A stretch of 64,000 nt of DNA, from assembly GCA_038501195.1 (NCBI GenBank), contig JBBPUQ010000001.1:5642001-5706000 (forward strand). Reading direction: 5' to 3'. Below the pieces are notes generated by a model. It saw only the letters and a list, made by a program, of their open reading frames with translations. It did not search any database and had not been told where the DNA came from. Both the position numbers and the translations under genes were made by a program. The DNA comes from Nemania diffusa (lineage: Eukaryota > Ascomycota > Sordariomycetes > Xylariales > Xylariaceae). Below, one piece after another: positions 1 through 11,691 of the stretch (positions within the stretch are counted from its first letter, which is position 1; each line of letters begins with the position of its first letter).

Positions 1-1309
1 GGCGCTCGTGCCGTGGAACTTCCCCGTCGCTATGGTGCTGCGCAAGGCCAGCGCTGCACTCGCGGCGGGGTGCACGATGGTGGCCAAGCCGTCGCCGGAG
101 ACGCCGCTGACGGCGCTCACGCTCGCGTTACTGGCGGGGAGGGCGGGGTTCCCGGATGGGGTTTTCAATGTGCTGCCGACTACGCTGGGGAATACGCCGG
201 CGCTTAGCGAGGCGTTGTGTAGGCATCCGGTTGTTAAGAAGGTGTCGTTTACGGGCTCGGTAGGTCTTGTTTTGTGCACTCACTTACTCACTCCCTGAGA
301 TATGGAGGGGAAGACGGTCTAATGAGTGCAGACCCGTGTGGGAAAGATCCTCTCCGCGCATTGTGCGGATAGCTTGAAGAAGCTCACGCTCGAGCTCGGC
401 GGCAACTGTCCCTTCATCGTCTTCGATGACGCGAACCTAGAGCAAGCCTGCGAGGGTAAGTTATCATCCATCTCACCCCACCCCATAGAGCGTTTCCGAC
501 ATCACACGAGAACGATAACAAAGACTAATCCAAGCGCCACAGCCCTCATCCCGCTGAAATTCCGCCACGCAGGCCAAGCCTGCATCACCGCGAACCGGGT
601 CTACGTGCAGCGCGGCGCCTACGACGCCTTCGCCAAGCTCCTGGCCGAGAAGGCGCGGGCCCTGCGCGTCGGGTACGGGCTCGACGAGGGCACGACCATG
701 GGCGCGCTGACGGTGCCGCAAGGGCTCGAGAAGACGGCCGGCCAGGTCGCGGACGCGCAGAGGCTCGGCGCCACCGTCCTCACGGGGGGCAAGCGGGTGC
801 ACGTCGGCGAGGGCGGCGGGTACTTCTTCGAGCCGACGGTTATTGCTAACGCGACGGCGCAGATGAAGATTGCGGAGGAGGAGACGTTTGGGCCTTTGCT
901 GGCGCTTTTTGCGTTTGAGACGGAGGAGGAGGCTGTTAGGGCGGCTAATAATACGAGTGTGAGTCTTGCGTTTGTAGAAATTAGGGGGTATTTTGGCTTT
1001 GAGCTGACATGCAGTGATAGATGGGTCTTGCGTCGTACTGCTTCACGAAGAACGTCGATCGTATATGGCGGCTGTTTGAGAACCTGGAAGCGGGCATGAT
1101 CGGGTTGAATACGGGTAAGATCTCCAGCATCACAACGCTTTCCGAATGATTGTGCTTACATGCTATTCATAGGGAATGCTTCTGCAGCCGAATCGCCTTT
1201 CGGCGGTATCAAGGACTCGGGATACGGCAAGGAATCGGGCAAGGATATCGCTATCAACGAATACCTCATCACCAAGACGGGAACCCTCTCGCTGGAGGGC
1301 CAATACTAA
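1..1309 (+). CDS. Succinate-semialdehyde dehydrogenase (ALDH5 type), 5' end missing
   Basis: This enzyme oxidises succinate semialdehyde to succinate with NAD(P)+, the last step of the GABA shunt. The gene enters from the left edge, so the start and the first part of the cofactor domain are missing. Exons read as <1-259, 332-455, 543-958, 1021-1114 and 1173-1309; all four introns are GT-AG and keep the frame. Visible landmarks are the PWNFP motif at the start, the GS of the FTGS loop, LELGG with the catalytic Glu (about 388-402), and GQAC with the catalytic Cys (about 570-582). EETFGP and the C-terminal [10 protein letters not shown] motif follow. The match to bacterial GabD-type enzymes is close throughout exon 3. 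The call to the ALDH superfamily is certain; SSADH rather than another ALDH is the best reading. It is convergent with the next gene. Confidence 0.9.
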
Positions 1310-1613
1310 CTAAGACTATCTGCTTCGAGGCTGGAGGGACGGATACAGAGGAATTGGGAAAGATGGGGCCTTGCTAAATTGCTTACGATGCGATGTATTT
1401 CATATACTACGAGTAATGACTGGGAAAACTAAGGGGCGCCAACGAGCAATTCGCTAATGATCTACAGATAGCAAGAAACTATGAATCATATTGCTGCGTT
1501 ATACATGCGACAAGTGACTAAATAACCAAACTCAAATATACACGGGAAACCGTTTTTTAATTTACCAGACTAAGTCCGGAAATACTAGCATTCAGGTGAC
1601 CTACCTTACTAGT
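1310..1613. other. Short 3'-3' intergenic region
   Basis: This lies between two convergent genes and holds their 3' flanks. I see no ORF or repeat of note. Confidence 0.6.
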
Positions 1614-2051
1614 CTACCGTCCCAGCATCATAAGATGCGAGTACTTCTCATTCCTCTTACTCTTCAAGAACGCCTGCACAGGATCCAACTCATCCTCGTT
1701 CTCACTCTTCTCATTACCTTTCTCATTACCCGCAGTCTTAACGTCCTTAATCCCCGCCTCGTCGAGCTGCTTCATGCACCCATCATACGCCTCATCCAGA
1801 TGCTCACGCAACACCCCCATCTTCGCACGCACGTCCGAAAACTGGCGATCGAGCGCGACCTTCTTAGCATCGCAGACATCGCACAGGCGCCCGATGCGCA
1901 CCGTGTTGTAAGTGTGCGTCTTCTTCACGGTGCATTGCACCGCGACTGGCGAGCCGGCGAGGAAGGCCTGCTGCGCGGCGCAGGGCGCGAAGGGCGTGCG
2001 GTGCTGCTGCGTGTGGTTGCAGGTGAATATGCTTTGGCGGTAGAGGCACAT
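1614..2051 (-). CDS. Small Cys/His-rich hypothetical protein
   Basis: Single-exon reading frame of 145 aa on the minus strand, starting at an ATG at 2051. I do not recognise a named family. The N-terminal 62 residues hold six cysteines and a histidine, including a CX2C pair (LCDVC, about residues 57-61), so metal binding is possible. The middle (about 60-105) is charged and probably helical or coiled coil. A short Asn/Glu/Lys-rich stretch (about 108-122) follows. No signal peptide or membrane segment is visible. Coding potential is supported by the ordered cysteine spacing and by higher GC than the flanks. The overlapping plus-strand frame is rich in Leu and Arg in a way typical of an antisense shadow. 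Alternative: a non-coding ORF. Confidence 0.5.
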   Translation of the reverse strand: MCLYRQSIFTCNHTQQHRTPFAPCAAQQAFLAGSPVAVQCTVKKTHTYNTVRIGRLCDVCDAKKVALDRQFSDVRAKMGVLREHLDEAYDGCMKQLDEAGIKDVKTAGNEKGNEKSENEDELDPVQAFLKSKRNEKYSHLMMLGR

Positions 2052-3078
2052 TTTGGCTTGCTGCTGGGGTTTCTGTGTGTGAGGGGTGTGGATAAGGTGG
2101 GAATGGACTTACTAGGCAGGCGGAATCTTGGGATAGGATAATAGGGGAATTTTATCGCTTGGTGGATGAGAATTTAGGAGAATAGCTTAGACATTCTGCG
2201 ATTTTATATCTAGCTTGTAACAATCGCCTTGTCTGGCTCTTTGTCTGCGGTCTGGGAGGTTCTTTCATGAATCACCTGTCTTGTTCGCAAGACTATCCTG
2301 ACAATCGTCATTGTTGTTTGTAGGACATTGGTATTGGCCACAGACGTGTAAGAGAATGATGGTGTTCTTCTAAGGAGCTGAAAGACGTGGAAAATGTATA
2401 TGTCTATAGGTTTTTGCCTTTTGTGCTCTGGACTTGATCGCTGATGTCTTTGGAAAAAAAAGCTGAGATTCAGGGTAGAACAGAATAGCTTCTATACATT
2501 CACGAAAGATGGAGGCACTCCTGTTCATGATCTAAGCGAGTTCATTCTACAAGGACAATGGTATATAGGTATTATTAACTATACACGTTGCCTTTGTTGT
2601 TTTAGCTTATCCAAGTTGAAAACAATGTAATTCGTATGTTAGAAACAGGTTACATTATAATTACTCTATATTGTGTCTCTCTACTAGTAGTGAATCCCTA
2701 AAGCTACCCCCATGTGCCATAGGGTGCAATATTAATTTGATATATGATTTTGGTTAACTACAAATCATATATTACATAGTTCTCTTTTCTAACTGCAAAA
2801 CTCCTATTTTGTCCTCCATAATGAGAACTGATTTGTTCTACCTCTCTTTAATAGATCAAGGTATATGAATTGGACCATCAATACAATTCCCTTTGACTCA
2901 TTCATAATCTTAAAACTTGAGTTCATCTACCCAGTTTTGACATAGAAACAGTCCATGTGTTCCACGTTCTTCTAATGAGGGTTTGCACTATTAATAGGAG
3001 CTCTTGATTCTTTGCTCGAGTGGCATTGCCAATATCTTCACATCGATCTTGCTAAGAAAGCCATCAACAACGATCATA
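2052..3078. other. AT-rich intergenic region
   Basis: About 1 kb rich in A/T and short homopolymers, with no supported gene. It probably contains the promoters of the two divergent flanking genes plus degraded sequence. No terminal repeats were found. Confidence 0.5.
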
Positions 3079-3912
3079 ATGCCACAAGCCCTTGCAAATG
3101 ACAAGGCTCCAAAGCGAAGCCAACATGATTTCCTATCAGCGAAGATTCCATCTCTACCAATAGTCACCTCTCAGTTCCAACAGCCCATCCATCAGAAAGA
3201 ATATCCCTCTGTTCTAGATACCAAGAAAGAAATGAATGAAGATAGATTGCCAGTCAATGCCAAAAATGATAACATCGCGATTTATTCTAATATTAGTATC
3301 AACATCTGTTGTGTTAAATCTTGCAACGAAATCTGCGTTGAAGACCAAGATAGATGTGCGAAGCATCAGAAAGGCCTAGAATATAGAAGAGCACGTGCCA
3401 AACAGTGCCAAGAAGAGAATCGCTGCATCCAATGCTTTAAGCCAGAAATCCAAATTGATAAAGGCGGGCGTCCTGTTTATTACTGCAAGCACTGTAGAGA
3501 GAAAAAGGTGCTGAGTTCGAAGCGACGCTGGGAAAAGAACAAGGTATCTGGATTGTGTCAGAACTGTCCCAAGCCATCTGGAGGTTATTCACGATGCGAA
3601 GAATGCAGACAAGCTCGCAATACAGTTAAGACGAAGCCCAAGAGAGCCGCACCAGCCGCACCAGCCACACCAGCCGCACCAACTGGAGAATGTGAGGTGT
3701 GTCTTCAACCATCTGGAAGCTTTAAAAGATGCATAAAATGCAGGCGAAAGGGAAAGCGTTTAAACAGGGAGCTTCGTGAGAGAAAGTTGCAAGCTGTTGG
3801 CGGGAACCATAAGGAGCATTCTGACAAAAAGGAACAGACGCAGACGAGCCGAGTTTCCGATCAGGCAGCAACTGAACACCCTTCCAAAGAATCAGCTAGA
3901 GAAGCGACCTGA
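3079..3912 (+). CDS. Tandem CX2C zinc-knuckle-like protein
   Basis: I chose the ATG at 3079 (277 aa); the frame runs 25 codons further upstream but without a better ATG. After a polar N-terminus of about 95 residues come four cysteine modules. The first is an irregular Cys/His cluster ending in CAKH. The second is CX2C-X16-CX2C. The third and fourth are near copies, each CX2C-X9-CX2C with a shared [KQ]PSG turn and a basic tail. Modules 3 and 4 are joined by an Ala-Pro linker (about 3649-3684). The C-terminus is strongly basic, then Gln/Thr/Ser-rich. The spacing suggests small zinc ribbons and possibly nucleic-acid binding, but I do not recognise a family. It stands alone in AT-rich DNA, single exon, unlike most genes here. 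Alternatives: a lineage-specific gene, or a domesticated transposon protein. Confidence 0.65.
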   Translation: MPQALANDKAPKRSQHDFLSAKIPSLPIVTSQFQQPIHQKEYPSVLDTKKEMNEDRLPVNAKNDNIAIYSNISINICCVKSCNEICVEDQDRCAKHQKGLEYRRARAKQCQEENRCIQCFKPEIQIDKGGRPVYYCKHCREKKVLSSKRRWEKNKVSGLCQNCPKPSGGYSRCEECRQARNTVKTKPKRAAPAAPATPAAPTGECEVCLQPSGSFKRCIKCRRKGKRLNRELRERKLQAVGGNHKEHSDKKEQTQTSRVSDQAATEHPSKESAREAT

Positions 3913-4921
3913 AGTTGTGAGAATGGACATGAAAGGGTTCAAACTCCTGCATACTCTTTTCTTTTCTTTTGTTTCCAACCCCTTTCCCCCGATCTCCTTC
4001 GCATTATTTTGTTTCCGGTTAGGCGTTTAGATATTAGACTTTAATAGATCATTTACATCAAAACCTATAGGGTTAACTTTCTATTGTGTGTTTAACTAGT
4101 AGTGTATCTGTACCTTATATGTATGGAAATAGGCTTATATTGACATATAAGAATTGATGATGCCATCTATAGAACCCTTTCTGGATGTCATCTGTAGTTC
4201 GGGTTTATAAATAATATCACAAGAATAGTGTCTCACATACAATCACCCAACTTATACTCTATATCTACCTCTAGCTCATCTGTCATTCCCAATCTTACTC
4301 GCAATTATACTAATTATATTAGCATCGACATCTGCACGTAGACCTTTACTTTTATCAGTAGAGTTATAACAATATTCTCGCCAAGTTTAGCCTTAAATCT
4401 AAGTTAAAGAACTTAAGCCAAGTTCGCACCTCTTAAGGTACGACAGTTGTTCTACTCGCTGTCCCACGACTTAAGGGGCCTTAAGTAGTCGTCGCACAAG
4501 TAGAGAGATTCGTAAGCATGCAAAAGAGTTGCCACCTTTTGTAAACAAGACCCCTGAAATACTTCTGAAGGAGACTTGAATGCCAGTTAATCTGATTTCA
4601 GTGAACTCGAGTGATGCTAACAACATAGCACAAGCTATAGCTTGTATTACATTCACTTCTTCTATTACTACTTACAGTACTATAGATGGGTACCTATATC
4701 GGAAGTCAGCATAGGGCCATAGGCCCACTAGTGTACCTGGCTAGTCAAGATCTTGAATATACTGTACGTATCTGGAGGGTAGTTGTGAGATACCTAGCTA
4801 CCGAGGGCGCTAGGGGAAGTTTTATGATGCGCATGCAATATTTCATAGAATACGCACAACTATTCGAGCTAAATGCCAAATTCCTGGAGATGGGTTATGT
4901 TGAAAGCTTGGTAATTAGGTA

Positions 4922-4979
4922 CCGGCTATATTGAAATACATTGATACATAGAAATCCACTTCATTCCCCGTATAGCCGG
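4922..4979. repeat. 9-bp inverted repeat
   Basis: CCGGCTATA at 4922-4930 and TATAGCCGG at 4971-4979 are perfect reverse complements separated by 40 nt. This could be the relic of a small inverted-repeat element or chance. Confidence 0.4.
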
Positions 4980-5019
4980 GTTTCTCCAATATCAGCGTAC
5001 TATCAAAATAGTCTCAAGG

Positions 5020-5044
5020 ACCTAGCCCCTGCCCCCTGCTAGGT
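5020..5044. repeat. 7-bp hairpin
   Basis: ACCTAGC and GCTAGGT flank an 11-nt C-rich spacer. It is a perfect short hairpin upstream of the P450 gene; function unknown. Confidence 0.4.
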
Positions 5045-5379
5045 AACACCCCTGTAGACAACCCCATTATTGAACTTTCACACTGACTGTGGCTTGTGAA
5101 CCTCCCCCCCAGATTCACAGCCTGTATGGGATTCATGGGAGCGCGGGGCTAGATAGTTTTAGCTTATCCCACGTCGAAGAGATATTAATATAGGCGAGTA
5201 GACTCCTCTCTTCGTGTTCATTTCGTTATGTGAACTATACTTGTTCGCCCTTTTCTCCGCGAGCAATCTGAACCCTACTCTTTCTACGGGCTCGCTCTCA
5301 CAGTGACTATCCTACATAGTACTTCGTCCTGACTGTTACCGAAAAGGGGAAATAATCATTGACTACTACATTTGGTATC

Positions 5380-7079
5380 ATGGAGAATCTAAGTTTATCC
5401 CAGGCGGCGCTAGGTACAGCGGGTTTGGTCCTCGCCTGGTATATCGTCAGCTGTATTGCTGCATGGTATAAGCTTCGGCATATTCCAGGTCCTATCTTCG
5501 CCTCCTTTTCGTATATATGGACTTTCTGGTCTGCATATACTGGTCGCATTCACCAGATCATGGCCGCAGAGCAAAAGAAGCACGGAGAAGTCTTGAGAAT
5601 CGGGCCAGACGCCATTGCGATCTCTGATCCGGAAACCTGGCTTCGAATCAACTCGGCTCGGTCTCCCTATGTTAGGAGCGCGTGGTACGGAAGCCTCCGG
5701 ATTGATCACAGAGGTAAAAATGTGCTATGCGAGCTCGACAACACTAGCCATAGTAGGCGCAAAGTGAAGCTTGCGACTGGTTTCAGTGGGAAGAACGTGA
5801 CGATGCTAGAGGCCAGGGTCGACGAATGGATCGCAGCCCTTGTACGTAACATTCGTGCAAGAATAGCAAATGAGGGCGAGACAATGGACTTCGGCAAAGT
5901 GACAGCATATTTCCAAATCGACCTAGTCTCCTCGATAGAGCTGGGGAAAGCGTGGGGTGATTTGGGAGACGATACAGATCATTTCGGGTTTCTAAAGATG
6001 AGTGACACCCTTGCGCCTCTAGTGGAATCTATGGCTTTTCTTCCTGCTGCCCGAGCGATTTACACGTCAACTTGGTTTATGAAGCTCTTCGGCCCAAAGA
6101 CGACAGACAATAGTGGCCTTGGATTATTCATGGGGTAGGAGACTTCAATGTTCATATTACTCTACGGGTATGTACTAAGACTAATGATTTTACTGTAGGA
6201 TAATCCAAAAGGAGGTCGAACATCGGTTTAACAACAAGACGGAGAACTTAGATGGGAAACTCGATGAGACTCACGACATCTTGGTACGTAACAGATTCCA
6301 GACACCTATCATCGTTCAATGGGTAATCATGAATAATGTGGCTGATATCTCTTTAGGGCGAGTGGATGAAAAGCGGGTTATCCGCGAAGGATTGTCAGCT
6401 CGACCTATCGCTGCTTGTGCCGGCCGGCTCGGAGACCTCTGTTATGGTGATACGAGGTACATTGCTTCTTCTGATGTCATCGCCAGTTATCTACCGCAAA
6501 TTGAAAGAGGAGATCAGAGACGGGGTTGCATCTGGCCTTATCTCGAACCCTGTCACCAACGAGGAGGCAAAGGCCCTCGAGTACATGCAAGCCGTTCTAC
6601 GAGAGGGCATGCGTCTCATGGCACCTGTAAACTTTGGATTTCCCAAGCGAGTTCCTGCCTCGGGCGATACTATCTGCGGTAAGTATGTCCCCTCGGGCAC
6701 TGATGTGTACGTGAACTTCGTCGGAATGTTCCGCTCCAAGGAGGTTTTCGGGAACGACGCCGAGGTATTCCGCCCCGAACGTTTCCTTGGCGACGCGCCA
6801 AATGTGAAGCAAATGATAAAGATGGTCGATCTTGTCTTTGGGGGTGGCCGTTTCATGTGTCTAGGGAAATCCTTAGCGTTAATAGAATTGAACAAGATAT
6901 TCATCGAGGTAAGCAACGACCCTTGTCCAAACAGCATGAATACTAGCTCTTGGCAGTTGCTCAGGAACTTCGACTTCCAGGTCGCGACGCCAGAAAAGTC
7001 CTGGGAGCGAACGGGATGCACGTCATGGATAGTCCACGACTTTTGGGCACGCGTAACGGAAGATACGACTATGGGGTAA
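5380..7079 (+). CDS. Cytochrome P450, pisatin demethylase-like
   Basis: Microsomal haem monooxygenase. Exons are 5380-6134, 6199-6283, 6357-6908 and 6957-7079, giving 504 aa with every junction in frame. An N-terminal membrane anchor (about residues 8-32) is followed by the Pro-Gly hinge HIPGP. The I-helix oxygen-activation motif AGSETS follows exon 2. ExxR is seen as REGMR, then the PERF-type motif RPERF and the haem-binding loop FGGGRFMCLG with the axial Cys. The C-terminal pattern RNFDFQ resembles fungal pisatin-demethylase-type P450s, which often demethylate plant or fungal phenolics. The last intron (48 nt) is a multiple of three and could be retained. It faces an FAD monooxygenase. The substrate cannot be read from sequence. 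Confidence 0.9.
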
Positions 7080-7543
7080 GGGCAATAATCTGCAATAGTT
7101 TGATAATATGACGTTTCACGAAGTATGATGATTGTGACGGAATGAGGATCTCGCTGATCTTTGAAGAGCCTTGGAGCTATAATTCTATTAACGGATATAT
7201 TAGTGTGCGATACACCGATTCATATAATACACTTGAATGGTAATGTAGAATATTTCGTCTCAAATAATTCGGTTAATTTCGTGCCTCGTAACACAGTGTC
7301 AGGGGCTCAGCCCAAGACTCCTGGTAGAGCCGCATCGATCGAAACCTCTTCCAAATGCCCTAGACTCAATGAAAGACGATTTAAATTTTATATAGGTAGA
7401 AGGGTACCTGCTCCATTCCAACTTTGACCTTCCTAAGCTATATGTTGGTCCGTATCCTACTTCATCCTAATTTTCGAACGCCTCAATCCCAGCGCCAAAG
7501 GGGAAATATGAATCTAGTATGCTAGAGCCATTTTACATTTGAA
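7080..7543. other. 3'-3' intergenic region
   Basis: Separates the convergent P450 and FAD monooxygenase. I see only 3' flanks and no convincing ORF. Confidence 0.6.
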
Positions 7544-8870
7544 CTAATTCGCCGTAGCAGTAGCCTCAACCCAAGCGTTGATGGTTTCTTCGATCGTCGG
7601 ATTGAACAGCCAAGCCATCTGAGTTGGATTCTCTGCCGATTCGTCGACCCATACTTCCCCTTTGGGCAGCAGCTTCTGCTTCTCGAGGGGCAAGCGCTTA
7701 TTATTCAGTTGCCCCGTCAGAATGAGGAGGTGGTCAATACGCTCTTGGCGGATCTTCTGCCAGAATTGCAATGCCTCCTCCCACTTCAAACCCTTATGTT
7801 TCTTCAGCGCCGACAATAGCAGTGCTAGAGTCATGACGTCCTCGAACGCCTGAGATGCGCCTTGGCCGGTAGTCGGAGGGATCGCGTGGGCGGCGTCCCC
7901 TAGAATGACTACGCGCTGGTGCTTTTTGGAAGTCCAATTGGAGAGTCGGGGAATCGCGTAGAACGGCCAGACGTTCATCGTCTCATGATTGATGTTCTCC
8001 ATACCAGATTTAGCGATATCGGGCCAAATGTCAATATTTGCGGTCACTCGCTTAATCAGCCCCTCTTTGTCCGCGAATAGCTTGTTCCATTCCTCCCTGC
8101 CTCTATCTTCCAATGGGACCTGCGTCCCGGCCAGCATCGCTGAGCCATCTGGCTTTTGAGGGGCAAGAACAAACGCGCCATTTGCGGTCAGGACAGTGAC
8201 TGGGAACTTGTAGTCCTTCCCCTCAGGGACTCGCAGCTGGCTCGTCTGTACCTCCCACGTCAAAGCGGCGAGGCCGATGAACTTCTTCTCAACGCCAGGC
8301 GTTACGTAGTCTCGTAGCTTACTATGGATCCCATCTGACCCGATCAGCAGAGAGGCTTTCTCGGTAGTCCCGTCGGCGAACTTGAATACGACATGGGCCT
8401 CTGTCTCCTCGATCACCTCAGTGAATTTCTTGCTGAGGTGGATGGGAATGTTCCGTTCTGAGCAAGCCGCATACAGTGTGTCGAGGAGGTCTTGGCGGTA
8501 GACGCGCAACGCACTATAGCCGAAGGTCTCGCCACCCAGCGGGTAGCGATCAACAGTCTGCTCGTTTGCGTCCTTGTAATAAACGTAGTCGAAAGCGTAG
8601 CCGAGTTTCTCGATCTTAGAATAAAGACCGAAGCGGTCCAGGATCTTCAACGAGTTTGGCGACAGCATCAACGCACCGCTAGATGTCGGTGGTGCAGCAT
8701 TAGTGTCACGCATCTCATATATAGAGCACTTGATAGAGAGCTCATGAAGCGCCAAGGCAGCTGCCATCCCCTGAACGGTCGTTAGCTGGTTTATGTACAA
8801 AAGCGTCGTGGAACATACTTACGGCAAGACCACCACCAATAATGGCAACATTCTCTGTAGAAGACAACAT
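7544..8870 (-). CDS. FAD-dependent aromatic-ring hydroxylase-like monooxygenase
   Basis: Flavoprotein monooxygenase of the salicylate or 6-hydroxynicotinate hydroxylase type. Two exons in gene order: 8870-8823 and 8770-7544, giving 424 aa. The short first exon supplies the FAD-binding GGGLAG at residues 12-17, split by the intron, so the long frame alone lacks a proper N-terminus. The DG motif appears as GSDGIHS near residue 165. The second FAD motif GDAAHAIPP and the following GQGASQAFED are intact. No membrane anchor is seen. Its position opposite a P450 suggests shared work on an aromatic substrate, but co-regulation is inferred only. The substrate is unknown. Confidence 0.9.
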
Positions 8871-9023
8871 CGCGTGCAAAGAGATGCGTTACTCGTGTAA
8901 GTTCACCGTAATGCTTAATGGAAGTGATGAGGCGTATTCTGAAGCTGAACTATGCTATGGCAAAGAGGATGATCGATAATGCAGTGCACTGAGTCCTAGA
9001 CTCGAGGAGTAACCTCCCGAGCG

Positions 9024-9031
9024 TTTTTATA
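9024..9031 (-). promoter_or_regulatory. Probable TATA box of the FAD monooxygenase
   Basis: TATAAAAA read on the minus strand, about 155 nt upstream of the start codon at 8870. Confidence 0.4.
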
Positions 9032-10839
9032 ATATCTCCCATGGCAACAGAGATAGCAGGCTTGTCACTTTGATGGAATAAAGATGCTGTGTCTGTATGC
9101 TTAATCCGAATTGCTAAAGCCGAACGAAGATATCTACAGAACTGGTGGATCTTGGCATTCGGATCCGGAACGTCTTACATTCGGCCGATAAAAATAGTAG
9201 TTTGCGCAAGTGCTTATAATTCATACGAGAGAAGGAATAAACGATTCTAATAATACCATACCCACCGTTAAATCGAAATTATGCAGTCGCCTAACCACTT
9301 ATATGCTTCTATAAGTACTACCTAAAAAGTCAGGCCCCTTGTCTCGGCCGAATTCGACAATAGCCGGAGCTGACCAAGGCAGTGAAAACCGCTGGCAGTG
9401 CCTGAGATCCTAGCGTACTGAACCCTTATCTGGAGGCTACCTTAGGTTTACGTAGTAGAACTACTCAATTTACGCTGAAGCACTAGTAAACGCCTTATGT
9501 ATAGACGGTTCGAGCAAAGGTCTGTTTTGACTGGCGACAGCTCCGCTAAGATATGGTTAAACCGAGGCACTAAGCCCTAGGGACAAGATGGGGGACCCTC
9601 AAGCTTGCAGTAGAAATTATTCTCAATACTAATTAATAACAAGTTAGCGCTTAATAGGTAATTGCATACCCAAATGATGCCGTTCAAGCCACGGTGCTTG
9701 TGACTATGCCACATTTCCGAATTTACCTACAGTTTTGAGCAGCATACGTTCTTTAATGGTTTCCCAGTGTTGCTTCTATAGGCTTTTGTACTCGCTGATG
9801 TCCTAATCATAGATTACTCCTGTACTTATCAAGTTAGGCGCCCAACTTAGGCCCGACCCAACCCAGCCCATCAGTTCAGCTTTCGCAAACACTAGCACTA
9901 CTAATAGCGTAGCCCATTTCACCACCTCGTTGAAGTTAACAGACAGTATTGAGGTTATCGATGCGGAAACAATAGCGAGTTATCAAAGCGGCGCAGACTG
10001 GATGCTTTCCTCCGCTCAAAGTTGTCGACATTGCCGAGTATGGATTCCCAACTAGAGGATTGGAATAACTGGGCGGCAAGTAAGGCCGTGCGCTATATAA
10101 TTATTCTGTGGTCGTGTCGCGGAGTTTATATAAGCTAGCAGAGCAGATCATACTGATTCAGAAAGACCTTCGCTCCTTGTGCAATACAATAGTTATATCA
10201 AGGACTACTAGCCTGTGACGGAGGAAAATGACAAACGTTAATTTCCCATCAGAGAACAGAACTGTGGCAGGTCGGCTAATGCAGCAAGGATGGCGGAATC
10301 AACATTCGGCGTAGCTAGTAGCAAGGGTTCTTCAGCATTCATCTAACCCCATGTATATCTCGGTAGGGATAAACACCTAGCCCTCTAAATCCCCGACAGG
10401 CGTGAACCTATCTACAAATTACTCTCCAATACTGGATCGCTAATATATATCGCTTTATAGAAATAAAGGTTGTGATATCGGGCACTGTGGCAAACACCGT
10501 AAAAATACGTGAACGAGCAAAAGTAACAAAGCCTCTTCAACTTTGTCATACTATCTGCCGGGAACATATGCCGATAACTGGAACTATTTTAGAACTCATA
10601 ATGTGGTAGGTTTGCATGAAACACTCAACCTAAGCGATTATCAATATTTCATATCGGTACCAGCAAATGGACAATTGATAAGCTGCCGTGAAACGCAAAG
10701 TTATCCCATTTTAGGAATTTCAGCTCTCTTCACTACCAACTACCCCGCATTGGAGAAATAAATGTTGCATTAAACAAGCAGAGTAGACAGTGGACGGTGG
10801 GCCATTACTACATTATCTAAGATAACTTTTTAACGCCGC

Positions 10840-11160
10840 TTTTTGAGATCGAGACATCAATTATACGCCACGTCGCGCAAAAATAAAAATAAAAAAAAAA
10901 GAAAAAAGAATTTAAAAAGGTTTATACGAAATTTAAGTTTATTTTTTTGTTGCTTTATATTTATTATATAGACTAATTAATAACTTAATAGAAATAAAAT
11001 TAAGGAAATCAACATCGTTGATTTTATAACAACAATATTATTATTTATTTATCTTAATTAGATAAGGCATTTTAACGGTAATTCTGAAGTTGTAACAAAC
11101 AATTGCTGCTTAAAAAATACAGTGCAGTAACTGCTTATTTTTAAAACGCGGAGTAAAAAG
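10840..11160. other. Strongly AT-rich tract
   Basis: Long A/T runs and frequent TA/AT steps, with a perfect hairpin AAATCAAC-ATC-GTTGATTT at about 11008-11026. The composition resembles RIP-mutated repeat DNA in ascomycetes. No open frame remains. Confidence 0.5.
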
Positions 11161-11691
11161 GTTGTATCGAATAATATCGTAATGGCGCTCCTTAAGAGTA
11201 GTATAGTAATCAACATGATTAATACCTGAATAAGGTTTCTGTCTAGTAACAGTTACCGAATTAAATTTATATTTACTACTTTAGTCTTGTAACCGATAGC
11301 CACCAGCTTGCATTAGCCAGAGCTATTTGCGATGCTCGGCTTCCATCTTTCAACCATCATCTATACATCCAGCTCCTCAGGGATATCGATCGCCTATGCA
11401 GGGTTACTCGATTAATTAAAACCATGCCCCAATCAGCCGTGGCCAACGCACCACCCCAGACCAAAGTCGCTAAGGAAACAAATGACCCTGCCCCTCCCCT
11501 CTCAAATACCGGGGATATACGTAGACCGGGGTGAGTGGGAAATTAACAGAATGATAGGTGTAATCGGCTAACAGTAATTCGAGCGACTGAGTATTTTTCA
11601 ATTTATGCTTGCGCTTGGCCTTCGCATCTAGTGAACTCATAACTCACACGCCTCTCCTAGACCTAATCTAAGACTCCATTGGGCAGTCAAG

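Larger units (their letters stand above)
3913..5379. other. AT-rich intergenic region with small hairpins
   Basis: No supported gene. It contains several short inverted repeats (listed separately), poly-pyrimidine runs, and the P450 promoter at its right end. An 82-codon frame at 4686-4934 has no recognisable features and I do not call it. The sequence looks like decayed repeat DNA. Confidence 0.5.
8871..11691. other. Gene-poor, partly AT-rich region
   Basis: About 2.8 kb without a supported gene. The left end holds the FMO promoter. The right half (about 10840-11160) is extremely AT-rich. Short frames such as 10543-10761 lack an ATG start or features. This is best explained as decayed repeats plus the HET promoter. 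Confidence 0.5.

Noticed and set aside
4686..4934. 82-codon frame
   Set aside because: Isolated in AT-rich DNA with no start context or motif.
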